Source: Amorphophallus konjac
Lineage: Eukaryota; Streptophyta; Magnoliopsida; Alismatales; Araceae
Reading direction: 5' to 3'
Assembly (NCBI GenBank): GCA_022559845.1
Contig: CM040125.1
Location: 290,580,200 to 290,644,199, forward strand
Length of the DNA stretch: 64,000 bases
Part shown: piece by piece, positions 22,735-34,107 of the stretch
Layout of the letters: the number at the start of each line of letters is the position of its first letter
Numbering within the stretch: position 1 is the stretch's first letter
Program-made: the position numbers and the translations under genes
The notes under the pieces: generated by a model
What the model saw: the letters and a program-made list of their open reading frames with translations, nothing else
Databases searched by the model: none
What the model was told of the DNA's origin: nothing

Positions 22735-23400
22735 AGTCTATACATCATCAGTTGAACGTAAAAGTAATACGTTGCAGCGTCAACTCATTGGGCTGCAGCG
22801 TCAACTCAGCATGTTTGCACTTCGCCTTCAGACTTTCAAGTCTATACACCCTATACTCATTCAAGTCTGTTCAGCCGTTTGCATCTCATAAAGTCTATAC
22901 ATTCGGTTCCTTGGGCAAAGTCTACACATCGCTTAGTATGCTCAGTGCCTTCAGCCCAAGTGCTCAAAGCCAAGTCTATACAATGCCAACCCAACACATT
23001 GAACAGTTCTCCAAGTCTATACACTAGACTTCATTTCTCTGAGTCTATACATTGTTGTTTGCAATGCAAAGTCCATACACTGGAAGCTCTTCATTTGATA
23101 TCAACAAGTCTGTACATTGGGTTCAACTCTCCAAGTCTGTACAGCCTGTTTGTCTTCTTGTGTGAAGTCTATACAACGCATGCTCACATAACTAACTCTA
23201 TACACTCGATTGTTAGATCTTCAACTATATACATTGGTTGAGTCTATATACTGAGATCTCATGAAGAGTTGCAAGTCTATACACTCGTTGTTAGAGACCT
23301 AGACTGCTAAGTCTATACACTCCCTCACTATGTACACACTTGCTATATTGATCTCTAAAGTCTATACAATGCTTCACGTTAACACTAAGTCTATACACTT
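22735..23400 (+). repeat. AAGTCTATACA motif array
   Basis: About 20 copies of AAGTCTATACA or one-to-two-base variants (AAGTCTGTACA, GAGTCTATACA, AAGTCCATACA) are spaced irregularly at 15-60 bp, all in the same orientation. The DNA between them is not repeated, so this is a dispersed-motif array and not a satellite. The 3' LTR has the same array, split by Tat-B. Function unknown. Confidence 0.85.
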
Positions 23401-23429
23401 CATTATTGTTGCTGAAGGGAACAGGGTCA

Positions 23430-23840
23430 ACGCCTGAAGCTTAAAGCGTCCACGCATCAGTAGACGAAGCTTTCACGATGTCTTCTATTGCGTTAACGCC
23501 ACAAGCAAGCAGCGTCGACGTAGCAGTTAAAAAAAACAGAGACTCTTACAAGCGACAAAGCTTTCACGATATCTTCCACTGCGTCAACGCCATCAACAAG
23601 CAGCGTCGACGCAGCGGCTTAAGAGATGCCAGTATACAAATGTACATGTTCAATGCGTCAACGCAACATGCTGATAACGTCGACGCAGCACGCCCATTTG
23701 TTGAAGACTTGATCACTGGACTGCTGATACCGTTGCGTCAACGCAGCAGGCTGATGGAGTCGACGTAGCGGTTAAAAAGGTTGAAGATAACTGATGGCTG
23801 CGTCAACTCTTTGGAGCAAGTGAGTTGACGCCATCTAACT
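23430..23840. repeat. GCGTYRACGC palindrome cluster in Copia-A LTR
   Basis: GCGTCAACGC, GCGTTAACGC and GCGTCGACGC-like sites occur about ten times between the AAGTCTATACA array and the TATA box. This resembles the palindromic repeats known upstream of the TATA box in Sireviruses. The core sequence differs from the CCGGAC-type palindrome I recall for maize families. Confidence 0.75.
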
Positions 23841-23989
23841 CCAGTTGCTGAGCGTACTGGTGCTGGGCACGTGATCCGAGGATACGGAGAGTGCCCAGAT
23901 GAGGACACGTGTTCTGACAGCCTGCTGGATGCTGCCACGTGGTCCGAATTCTTAAGGCGGGAACCTGGCAGCCACACGCCATTATCTGC

Positions 23990-23997
23990 TATAAATA
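23990..23997 (+). promoter_or_regulatory. TATA box of Copia-A 5' LTR
   Basis: TATAAATA in CTGCTATAAATATAGAGC. The 3' LTR carries the same box at 61215-61222. It lies about 150 bp downstream of the last palindrome. Confidence 0.75.
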
Positions 23998-24846
23998 TAG
24001 AGCTTCATCCTTCAGTAGAAGCTTGATCGTGAAAAGAAAAAGCAGAAGCCATTGGTGAGAGTCTGCACGATCTAGAAAAGAAAAAGAGCGGAGAGTTCCA
24101 TATCTGAGAGGAGATTGTTTGAGAGAGAGAGAGTGTGTGTGGATTGATGAATTGCTTCATTTGAAGCTACATTTGTATTGGGTTTTAGAACCGATTTCTT
24201 CTTCATTGTTTTTGTTTCTACTTTGCTTTCGTTTATTTTCGTTCTTCCATTCTGATTTGAATTGGTTTCCCTCCGGTGTGTGGAGGAAGGGAGTACTACT
24301 CCAGTTTCCCTCTGAATTGCAGAGGAAGAGAGATCGGTGATCTCTGGTGGTGTTAGTGACAGGTTGTCATTAACTGTTCTCCTCCGGTGTGTGGAGGAAG
24401 GGAGAGGATTCTCCTGTTGTGTTCTAGCTGGGAGCTAGAACAGGTTTCAAGTTCTGTGGGTAGCAGAACTTGGTTGAGTGATTTGTTTCCCTTAGTGTTC
24501 AAGCTGTGTGGCAGCATGTTGTTCGCAGACTGAGTCTGCATTGATCTAGCATCGTCTAGTGGAATCCTCACTCTAGTTGGAGTGAGGGGTGGATGTAGAT
24601 TGCGGACTGCAATCGAACCACCTAAAAGCCGAGTGCCTCCTCTGTGGTTTGCTATTGATTTCAGTGCTCTTCATCTGCTTGTCCCTTTGCCTTCAAGTGA
24701 TCAGTTCTTCACTCTCATCTATATTTCTCTGTGTACGGGTTAAGGAGGTGTGTTAGCAGTAGAATCTATTTTCCGCCTGAGTTTCTGCAAATTGGGAGTG
24801 ATCTATTCATCCCCCCCTTCTATATCACTCTTGCTGCGCTAACAAT

Positions 24847-24861
24847 TGGTATCAGAGCAGG
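24847..24861 (+). other. Primer-binding site of Copia-A (tRNA-iMet)
   Basis: TGGTATCAGAGCAGG begins 2 nt after the 5' LTR end. TGGTATCAGAGC is the standard initiator-Met tRNA complement used by most plant copia elements for minus-strand priming. Confidence 0.95.
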
Positions 24862-24914
24862 TTTACGCCATGTGGACGAACGGTCAATGAAATGCTGGTG
24901 GTCCTAGAACCTTC

Positions 24915-27018
24915 ATGGCCGAAGGTCAATCCATTAGTCGCCCTCCTTGTTTCGATGGTAGTAACTATCTGTTTTGGAAGAACATGATGGAAGTGTTCAT
25001 CAGAGCTCAGAGTCATAAATTGTGGAGAGTAGTCACGGTGGGGCCATATGAGCTGCCACCAAACGAGGATGCTTGGACAGATGACCATGTGAAGCTCTCG
25101 TCACTCAACTGGAAAGCGCTGAACATAATCCAGTGTGCTGTTCATCCAGAGGAATATGCTCGTATATCTGCATACAGAACTGCCAAGCGAATGTGGGATG
25201 AGCTGCAATTGATCTATGAAGGTACAACTCAAGTGAAAGCCTCGAAGGTACACTTCTAAGTATGAAATGTTTAAGATGAATGCAGATGAGAATATAACCG
25301 AAATGTATGCCAGGTTATCCTTGATCACTAACACTGTTAAAGGGCTAGGGAAGGATCTTGCTGAGGCAGATATAGTCAGGAAAATCCTTAGATCTTTATC
25401 CCCGGCATGACACACTAAGGCCATTGTGATTGAGGAGTCAAAAGATTTGACTGTCTTAACTGTGAATGAACTCATAGGATCCCTGATGACCTATGAGATG
25501 AACTTCCAAGGAGGTGGAGAAGGAAGTGAGAGGAAGGGTAAAAATGTAGCTCTAAGAGCTTCCCGCAACAAGGGTAGTAACAGTGGGAGCAGCAGCAGTA
25601 GCCCCGAGTCTGAGTCCGAGCTTGAAGGTTCATCAAATCTCGATCAGGAGGAGCAGGCAATGCTCACTAGACAGTTCAGAAAATTTTTGAAGAAAAAGGG
25701 AAAGACCTTTAGGAAGAAGAAGCCACAACCCTTTAACAAGAATGCTGAATTTACCTGTTACAGGGATAGAAATCCTAAGAAACTGACTTGTTTTAATTGT
25801 AACAAATAGGGACACATGAGAGGCGAATGCCCAGACCTCCATAAGAAGGGTCCCTATCTTCAGAAGAAAAACATAAAGGTGCAGAAGAAGAAGAAGCCAC
25901 ATGCGATGGTCTGCACATGGAGCGAGGAAGAAGAAGACCCCGAAGATGCTTCCTCAGAAGAATATGACGATGGAATTTGCCTTATGGCAAACAGTGAAGA
26001 GGAGGTAATGAACGTTTTTGAAAATTTCTCAATTGATGACTGGGAGGATGCTTATGGTGACTTGCTAGATAAATTTAATTCTCTTAGCAAAGAGCATAGA
26101 GTTCTGAAAAGAAAATTTAACACAAATATTGAAGAACAAACTCTGGTCTGTGAGGAAAATGAAAAGCTAAAAGAACAACTAGAAGAAATGACCTCACTAA
26201 GGAAAGAGAATGATAAGCTTAAGGGAGAAATTCAAGAAAGTCAAAAACAGCTCAATGAATTCAAAACTAAAATTGAAGAAAGCATGAATGAAATTAGAGT
26301 GAATTCAGAGAAATATGAAGCTGTGAAGAAAGTAAATGCTGAACTCCTAAAGAATTCTGAGTCTCTTCAAAAGGAGCTGGAAGACAAACAGAAAATCTTA
26401 GAAAAGTTTGTCCAAGGAAAGACTAGCCTAGATGCTATACTAGGGACTAGGGTCAATTTCAATAAGGAAGGTCTAGGCTATGACCCAACCAACAAGAGAC
26501 CCTTGCAATTCAAGACCATCACCTTCTGTCCAGAGAAGGGAAAAGAAAAGCTGGACACACCATCCAGCTCAAACAGCTCTAAGGGAACTCAAAGTCCCAA
26601 AGAAAACATAAAAATCAGTACTGGACAACCATCTAAGAAGGGAATGAATTCTATGAAGAATAACACTAAGCCCACTTACCAGAACACAAATGGTAGATAG
26701 ACCAAGAAAATAAATCAGAATAAGAGCTGGAATTACAACAATCAGATGGGTCCAAACAGGACCTACTGGAGAAATAACTTTCATGGTCAAAGATATGCTA
26801 ATCAACAAGCCTACAGGAAATTTCCTAGGAATAGGAAGACTAATGAATGGAATAGAACTCACTTCTCCAGTTCAGCTGGATTCAACTTTAATAAACCAGA
26901 AAGGAAGGTGCCAGAGAAAAGCATGCTGAAACAAATCTGGATACCTAAACACTTGATCAGAGATTTGAACATTGTCCTTGGACCCAACTCATCTTGGGTT
27001 CCAAATCACTTTGCTTGA
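24915..27018 (+). pseudogene. gag: Copia-A gag (Sirevirus-type, frameshifted)
   Basis: It starts at ATG 24915, 54 bp after the primer site. The first 114 codons give a UBN2/DUF4219-type copia Gag (SRPPCFDGSNYLFWKNMM). A frameshift near 25249 moves the reading to the next frame, where KYEMFKM and EMYARLSLITNTVKGLGK continue the domain. TGA at 25408 falls where Trp is usual. A CCHC zinc knuckle (CFNCNK..GHMRGEC) is hit by TAG at 25807. Then comes a long coiled coil (about 26040-26440, Glu/Lys/Leu-rich), typical of Sirevirus Gag, and a TAG at 26698. KGTQS at 26581-26595 resembles the dynein light-chain (LC8) binding motif KxTQT reported for Sirevirus Gag. Confidence 0.85.
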
Positions 27019-27031
27019 TATATTTGTGTAG

Positions 27032-28597
27032 GTCGGCCTGGCAGCTGAAGACAACAAGTGGTACCTCGACAGTGGCTGCTCCAGGCATATGACAGGAGAC
27101 CGATCCAAGTTCAGCAAGATAGAGATGAAGCCAGGGGGTCTGGTCAAGTTTGGAGGAAAGAACAAAGGTAAAATAATTGGAGTTGGCACAGTAGGTAAGT
27201 CTTCCACAAATTCCATTGAAAAAGTATTACTTGTGGAAGGGCTTCAACACAACCTGATTAGCATAAGTCAGTTATGTGACAGGGGTCACAAGGTTGTATT
27301 TGATGATAGTTCATGTAAAATCCTTGAAATAAATTCTGACATGGTTAAATTTGTAGCCAACAGGATTAATAATGTCTACATTGTAGACTTAGATGAGAAT
27401 TCTGAATCTACTATTTGCTTATCTGCCAATTCTGAAAATGATGCTTTTAAGTGACATAGACGTCTAGGTCATGCTATCTTTTCAACCTTAAATAAATTGG
27501 TCAAGCATGATTTAGTTAGAGGCATGCCTAGAATTAAATTCAACTCAATATCAAAAGCATGTGATGCATGTGCTCTAGGCAAACAGACCAGAAATTCTTT
27601 TAAATTAAGATCTGAGCCATTATCTTCTAGATCAATGGAACTTCTTCATATGGACCTTTTCGGTCCAACTAGAACTCAGAGTCTTAATGGAAACAGGTTT
27701 AGCTATGTCATCATAGATGACTTCTCTAGGTACTCATGGATATTTTTCTTAGCAAATAAGAGTGATGCATTTCAAAAGTTTAATCTGTTTTTCAATAAGG
27801 TCAAACAAGAAGGGAAGTACAAGGTTAGTTCTATTCAATTTGACCATGGAGGTGAGTTTGAAAACTCCATATTTACTGATCTTTGTGACAAAGAAGGACT
27901 AACTCACAGGTTTTCTTCTCCCAGGACACCTGAACAAAATGGGATTGTGGAGAGAAGAAATAGAACAATGGTGGAAATGGCCCGAACCATGTTGATTGAA
28001 AGTAAATTACCTAGAAGGTTTTGGGCAGAAGCGGCCAATACAGCAACCTACATAATCAACAGTGCCATGGTAAGACCCATACACAAGAAAACACCCCATG
28101 AGCTTCTAAAAGGTAAGAAACCAAACTTGTTTCATTTCAGAATTTTTGGAGCAAAATGTTTTATTCATAACAATGATCAGAAAGATTTAGACAAGTTTGA
28201 AGCCAAGAGTTCACCTGGAATATTCTTGGGTTACTCTGAAGTGTCAAGGGCATATAGGGTATTTAACATATCAGATCAGAAAGTGGAAGAATCTCCACAC
28301 ATCCTTTTTAGTGAAAAGAAAGATGTCTCTAATGTTGAAAATCTTGACAGGGATTCCAATCATGGTGGAGACTTTCTAGAAGACCAACAGGAAGAAGAGA
28401 AGACTCAGCCAAATGGAGAAACAAATTCTACCAATCAGGAAGGGCCAAGAGAAACAGGTGAGTCTTCAACAAATATCAGATTTCTTAAAGACCATCCTTT
28501 AGATAAAGTCATAGGCAATCCTGAAGACCCTCTTCGGACTAGGTCTCATTTTAGAAATGTGAATAATGATGACTTAATTGCTTGTCTCACAAATTGA
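27032..28597 (+). pseudogene. pol: Copia-A protease and integrase
   Basis: In frame 2 relative to base 1, WYLDSGCSRHMTGD is the aspartic protease active site (DSG). GAG-pre-integrase follows (HRRLGH, with TGA at 27452 replacing the usual preceding Trp; CDACALGKQ zinc module). The integrase core has HMDLFGP, FDHGGEFEN and EQNGIVERRNR for its D,D,E residues. After the core come RIFGAKCFIHN and an acidic linker. The segment ends by frameshift at about 28578-28597 before RT. The shift from gag at about 27018 may be decay or a real gag-pol junction; I cannot tell. Confidence 0.88.
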
Positions 28598-30122
28598 ACC
28601 CAAAACAGTAGAAGAGGCCTTAGCTAATCAAGCTTGGGTCAATGCTATGAGTGAGGAATTAGGTCAGTTTGAAAGGAATAATGTCTGGGAGCTTGTCCCA
28701 AGACCAGATGGTATAAATGTCATAGGAACCAAGTGGGTGTTCAAAAATAAGATGAATGAAGATGGAATTATCTCGAGGAATAAAGCCAGACTAGTAGCCA
28801 AAGGCTACTGTCAGGAATTCGGTGTAGACTTTGATGAATCCTATGCACCTGTTGCTAGGATGGAAGCTATAAGACTGTTGCTTGCCTTTGCATGCTCAAA
28901 GAACATAAAACTCCAACAAATAGATGTTAAAAGTGCCTTTTTAAATGGAGTCTTTAAAGAAGAAGTTTTTGTTGAACAACCTCCTGGATTTCAATATTCT
29001 CCTCAACCTAACCAAGTTTTCAGGTTAAACAAAGCCTTGTATGGTCTAAAGCAGGCTCCAAGAGCTTGGTATGAAAGATTATCTGAATTTCTGATCAACA
29101 AGGGCTACAAAAGAGGTAAAGTTGATCAGACTTTATTTACCAAGGGCATGAATAAAGATCTCATCATAGTTCAGGTATATGTGGATGACATTGTATTTGG
29201 ATCAACTAAGCATGAACTATGTGATGAATTTTCTACCATGATGTCTGCTGAATTTGAAATGAGCTTGGTTGGTGAACTAAAATATTTTCTTGGATTGCAG
29301 GTACAGCAGCTAGAAGATGGGTGCTTCATCAACCAAACCAAATACACAATGGAATTGTTCAAAAGGTTTGGCATGGAAAACTTAAAGCACATTACTACAC
29401 CCATGGGAACCAATACTTCATTGGATGCAGATGAGACAGGTAAAGAAGTAAATGCCAAACTTTATCGAGGTATGATTGGATCACTACTTTACTTGACAGT
29501 CTCTAGACCTGATATACAATTCAGTGTAGGAATGTGAGCAAGGTATCAGTCTAGACCTACTGAACTACACTTAGCTGCAGTTAAAAGAATCTTCAGATAT
29601 TTGTCAGCTAGTCACTCTCTTGGTTTATGGTTTCCTACATCTCACACACTTAACCTAGTAGCATACACAGATGGTGACTATGCAGGCTGTAAACTAGACA
29701 GGAAAAGCACAAGTGGCCATTGTGAATTCTTGGGTGGGTGTTTAGTGTCTTGGGGCTCCAAGAAACAACATTCTGTGGCCCTCTCCACTGCAGAAGCTGA
29801 ATATGTGGCTGCAGGGAGTTGTGGAACACAAGTCATATGGATTAAACACCAGCTTCAGGACTACCAAGTAGACCTGGGGTGCACACCTATTTACTGTGAT
29901 AATACTAGTGCCATCAATCTTGCTAAAAATCTTGTTTTGCATTCACGAACCAAACACATAGAGATAAGACATCATTTTATAAGAGATGAGGTGTCTAAGA
30001 ATAATTTTGAACTGATTCATGTAGGCACAGATAATCAGATTGCTGACATATTCACAAAACCTCTGGATAATGAAAAATTTTTCACATTGAGAAGAGAATT
30101 AGGCTTATACAAATTGTCTTAA
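28578..30122 (+). pseudogene. pol: Copia-A reverse transcriptase and RNase H
   Basis: This is a RVT_2-type copia reverse transcriptase: WELVPRP, GTKWVFKNK, ARLVAKGYCQ, KSAFLNG, LYGLKQAPRAWY and catalytic YVDD at about 29179-29190. It is followed by RNase H with YTDGDYAGCKLDRKSTSG, STAEAEYVAA, YCDNTSAI and RTKHIEIRHHFIRD. One TGA at 29535-29537 interrupts between the domains where Cys is usual before ARYQSRP. The frame ends at TAA 30120-30122. Confidence 0.92.
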
Positions 30123-31643
30123 TTATGAAGCCTGTTCTTGTTGTGAGGGGGAGTTGTGCTTGTCTGATGTTTAGCCTTCTTGCATGCTGGTTTAAGGGGG
30201 AGTTCAGAATGCTTACTGGTTAGCTTTCAGGAATGCTCTAAATAAAGGAAAGCCTTGAGATTTTGCTGGAATGTTTTATTGAGGAATGCTATGTCTTAGG
30301 GGGAGCTGAGTTGTAATGTGAGAAGAGAAGTTCTTTGACAGATTCAAAAGGGCTGTCCAGATGTGTACCTTTGCTGATCTTGCATGACTGATTTAGTGTG
30401 GTTCTCTCAGAAAGTAGAGTGTCACTTATCTCTTAAGTCTATAAGTCAGTGACTCTAATCTCCAAGTTAGAATCTTTCCTTTGGTACTCTTTCAGATATC
30501 TGGACTAATTGCATAAAGTATATCTTCCTACATTGTCATTGATTATGGTTCAGGCCAAAAACTTGTATGTCTTGATATCTGACCCAATCAACTTGAAATC
30601 TAGACTTCAAGACTCAATTCAAGAAAAGTCCTTTTTGGTATTGTCTTCAATCATTCTATCTCTGTAACTCAAGGGCTTAACTGAACAAACATGTTCTGTT
30701 TTGATCACTGAGAAACTGAGAGCTTCATCAATGAAATGAATATTTCTCCCAAGTCATGAGGTGTCAAATGCTTAAAATAAATGAAAAGTCATGACAGAGC
30801 AATGGTGGCTTGATGGTGAGTAATTGGGGACTCTGGCCTCTAATCAAGGTGTTTCCTCATGTCAAAAGCCACAGTTACTAACTCTGTTCCTTAATAAAAA
30901 AAAGGAAGGAAGTAATGAGGTACTCACTCTGAGTAACTAGGGATTCAGGCCTCTAATCAAGGTGTCTCCCTAATGTCAAAGGAAGTGAACTACCAACTTA
31001 CTCATTGATCTTCTTGAAAATCATCTCCAACAAAAATTCCTTGTTATTATGCAACTAATGGATTGCTTGTCTTCAATACCTTGAGAACACCTCTCTGATT
31101 TAGTCTCTTGCTGTCTTGTGGAATAGTTGAATGATTAGCTATATCTGGCCATACTTGTGAACTCCTGCTCTCAATCATCCACTATGTATGCTGATAAACT
31201 TGTCTATCATTCTACTTCTCTATTGTGTACTGAAGTCTAAAGAATCCTCTCTTGAGATTAGAAACTCACTTATTCTCTTAAGACCTACTCGTGATTTTCT
31301 GCACTAAGAAGTAATTGCCCTTAGTCCTCATGTTTCCAGCACTGTCACACATTCTGTAGTTCTTTTTGCTGATGTCAAAGGGGGAGAGAAGCTTGCAATG
31401 TCTGCAATTTCAGTGAGAAGTTTTGTCTTGAGCTTTGAGGGGAGTCATGTTGCTTCGTGGAAGAAATGGTTATGAGTTGTGGGGGAGATGAGAGTGTGCT
31501 GTAGGGAATGCTGTAGGGAATGTTTAATTCATTTGCATGAACATGTCTTGAATTTATTCTGCTTGTTGCAGCTGGTATTAACTTTTTGTTGAAACTTGAT
31601 ATTGCTTGATTCATAGTGTTGTCATCATCAAAAAGGGGGAGAT
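30123..31643 (+). other. Copia-A 3' non-coding region with multiple polypurine tracts
   Basis: No ORF of substance. GGGGGAG tracts occur near 30149, 30196, 30298, 31378, 31480 and 31632. The last, AAAAAGGGGGAGAT at 31630-31643, abuts the 3' LTR and is the functional polypurine tract. Duplicated polypurine tracts here are described for Sireviruses. Two copies of a ~48-bp block lie at 30818-30866 and 30931-30980; its relatives occur in Copia-B. Confidence 0.8.
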
Positions 31644-32379
31644 TGTTGCATCCCTATATTTTTGATGATGTCCCACACTATAAATCAATCTTCTATCTCT
31701 AGATTAATGCTGTTTCATCATGTGAGTGAGTACAGTTCAATGGCTGTCAGATATCATGCTTTACCTTAATTCTGCCTACACTCTGTCTGCACAGTCTTCA
31801 CACCAGTGCGTCAGCTCAGTGTGCTGATGCGTCGACCCTTCAGTCATTGTATGTCTCTGTTCTCACACCAGTGCGTCAACTCAGTGTGCTGATGCGTAGA
31901 CTCTTCTGTTCAGGTTCTTCATTTGATTAAGTCTATACATCATCAGTTGAACGTAAAAGTAATACGTTGCAGCGTCAACTCATTGGGCTGCAGCGTCAAC
32001 TCAGCATGTTTGCACTTCGCCTTCAGACTTTCAAGTCTATACACCCTATACTCATTCAAGTCTGTTCAGCCGTTTGCATCTCATAAAGTCTATACATTCG
32101 GTTCCTTGGGCAAAGTCTACACATCGCTTAGTCTGCTCAGTGCCTTCAGCTCAAGTGCTCAAAGCCAAGTCTATACAACGCCAACCCAACACATTGAACA
32201 GTTCTCCAAGTCTATACACTAGACTTCATTTCTCTGAGTCTATACATTGTTGTTTGCACTGCAAAGTCCATACACTGGAAGCTCTTCGTTTGATATCAAC
32301 AAGTCTGTACATTGGGTTCAACTCTCCAAGTCTGTACAGCCTGTTTGTCTTCTTGTGTGAAGTCTATACAACGCATGCT
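31644..32379 (+). mobile_element. Copia-A 3' LTR, left part
   Basis: TGTTGCATCC follows the polypurine tract. The sequence follows the 5' LTR to ACGCATGCT, where Tat-B is inserted. It continues at 60391. Confidence 0.93.
32375..32379 (+). repeat. Target-site duplication of Tat-B, left copy
   Basis: ATGCT before TGTAGATATA, repeated at 60386-60390. The uninterrupted 5' LTR of Copia-A has a single ATGCT at the matching position (about 23176-23182), which proves the insertion. Confidence 0.95.
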
Positions 32380-34107
32380 TGTAGATATATATTTCTCTCC
32401 TCTCTCCCTTTCACTACGGGTCAAAGTGTGTCAAGTGCATGAGACAAGTGAGAGAAAGAAGAGAAGATAGGGAATGAAGCAAAGTACCGTGATCGCCACT
32501 AAGATGCCGTACGCGATAGGCACGTCGTACCTTGGAAAATGGGGAGACACTCACCTTAGTGCAGCGCTGAGGAATGCACGGCTCCCTTAGGACCGCCTTA
32601 TGTTGAGCGGTCTTACGATAGACCACCCCAGGACGCTGCGAGGGACGCGGGAGGAACTGCTGCAGTGAGATGGACGGCGCTAGAGGGACCGCGTTCCAGG
32701 GAAGAATGGTCGTTGATGCACCGTGCGTATCGTTGAACGGACGGAGGATAGCCGCTCAGTACCTTCACTCAGCAAGTTGAGAAGGGCTCGACCTCCACCC
32801 TCTCCGGCCGGCCAGAGGGGATGGGCCTCGTGCTGATTAAGTGCTGACCTGCGAAACAATGTAGAGACACAGAAGAGACACCTAGATTAGACCTAAATAA
32901 TGTAGTATGCATTCAAACGAGAAGAATTAAGCATAAACAAATGAAAAGGGGAATACCTGGGGGGTTTTAAACCCCTAGGGTGACAAAAAACGGGATGGTT
33001 GTGTGCATGATAATGAGAAGGAGGGGGTACGCGGGTGAGAAACAATGCATGCAATGAAGGAAAACGACAAAGCTACGAAACGAAAGACTACGAAGATTGG
33101 GCTACTCCCTTGACCGGAGGCTCGTGCGGACGTGGAGAGCCTCCCTCCTTGGTGCTAGGTCGCTCAAAAATGCGACAGGGCTTCGCCGTCGACCAAAATC
33201 TCTCCCCCCTTTTCGACGTCCGGCCACTAGGGTCTATTTATAGAGCCTAGAAAGCCAGCCTCGAAGTTGGGGTTTTAGATATTCTCGGGTCGAACTCACA
33301 AAAGATAATTCGTAGATAATATAATAATCTTCCATCCACACGAAACGGCATCGAAAATGGTTGATTATCCGCAGAGAAATCGTCAAAATAAGTTGAGGAT
33401 AAAACCATGAGATAAATGGGATAAAATCGGTTGAAAATCAACAGCCGACGGCTTGAACGGTCTTACGATAGACCGCACAAGGTGTGGGCGGTCTAATTCG
33501 GACCGTCCATCCTGTCGGTGGAAATTCGAATAATCAGAATATTATCCCAACTATCTCTCGAACTGAACGAAACGTCCGCCGTGGGACCCTGAACATATGA
33601 ACGGTTGTATGGAGACCGTTTTAGTTTAGGGCGGCACAAACACGACCGTTTAACCCTGTCGGTGATAATTCGAATCATTTGGATAATTCTCTGAGAAGCT
33701 GGGCGCGCGTAGGACTCTGAGATATAGGCGGTTGGAATAGGCCCGTCCATGAGATTGAACGGTCTTAATCACACCGCACAAAAGCCTGTCGGTGAATATT
33801 CGGAAAATCCTCAGAAATTAGCCAAAATATATGAACGGCCCATCTTCAACCGCCCACCTTCTGAACGGCTGATGTGAAGCCGTTCATGCCTTTAGGCACT
33901 TGATTCTCGTAAAATACGTTCAATTGACCAAAGCCAAGGCCCATTAAGCCCCGAATCACCACGAATTGCACCAAGGAGGGAGACGACCCATAAAACGAGC
34001 CCGAGTCATGCCACAAAATGGCCCAGTGAATGATGAACAACTCGAGGCATCAACTAATGGGAGTAAGAGAAACGGCTCGAATTATCTGTATAAAATGGGT
34101 GTCAACA
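32380..34107 (-). mobile_element. Tat-B 3' LTR (left copy, 1728 bp)
   Basis: On the + strand it starts TGTAGATATA and ends GTGTCAACA, so in element sense it is TGTTGACACC..TATCTACA. Its first ten bases equal those of the Tat-A LTR. The flanking purine-rich stretch on the minus strand (AAGGAGGGGCATA, 34108-34120) is the likely polypurine tract. It carries at least ten exact CGG-N11-CCG palindromes and three CCTGTCGGTG..ATTCG repeats (about 33510, 33655, 33786). Confidence 0.93.
32579..33882. repeat. CGG-N11-CCG palindrome array, left LTR of Tat-B
   Basis: Exact 17-bp CGG-N11-CCG sites start at 32579, 32675, 32738, 33489, 33602, 33632, 33729, 33760, 33836 and 33866. A TGG variant is at 32707. 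N12 forms occur at 32608 (ends CCA) and 33458. The base before CGG is A or G and the base after CCG is C or T in nearly all. The 11-bp centres differ, so this is not a simple tandem repeat. Confidence 0.9.

Larger units (their letters stand above)
22449..24844 (+). mobile_element. Copia-A 5' LTR (2396 bp)
   Basis: It starts TGTTGCATCC and ends GCGCTAACA just before the primer-binding site. It matches 31644-32379 plus 60391-62069 at almost every position. The 3' copy is 19 bp longer because of a short duplication around CCGAATTCTTAAGGC near 61150-61185. Contents in order: an AAGTCTATACA array, a GCGTYRACGC palindrome cluster, TATA box, leader, C-rich end. Confidence 0.92.

Noticed and set aside
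32579..33882. Interpretation of CGG-N11-CCG as true Gal4 sites
   Set aside because: Gal4-type Zn2Cys6 factors are fungal. Only the half-site geometry is shared, so the name would mislead.
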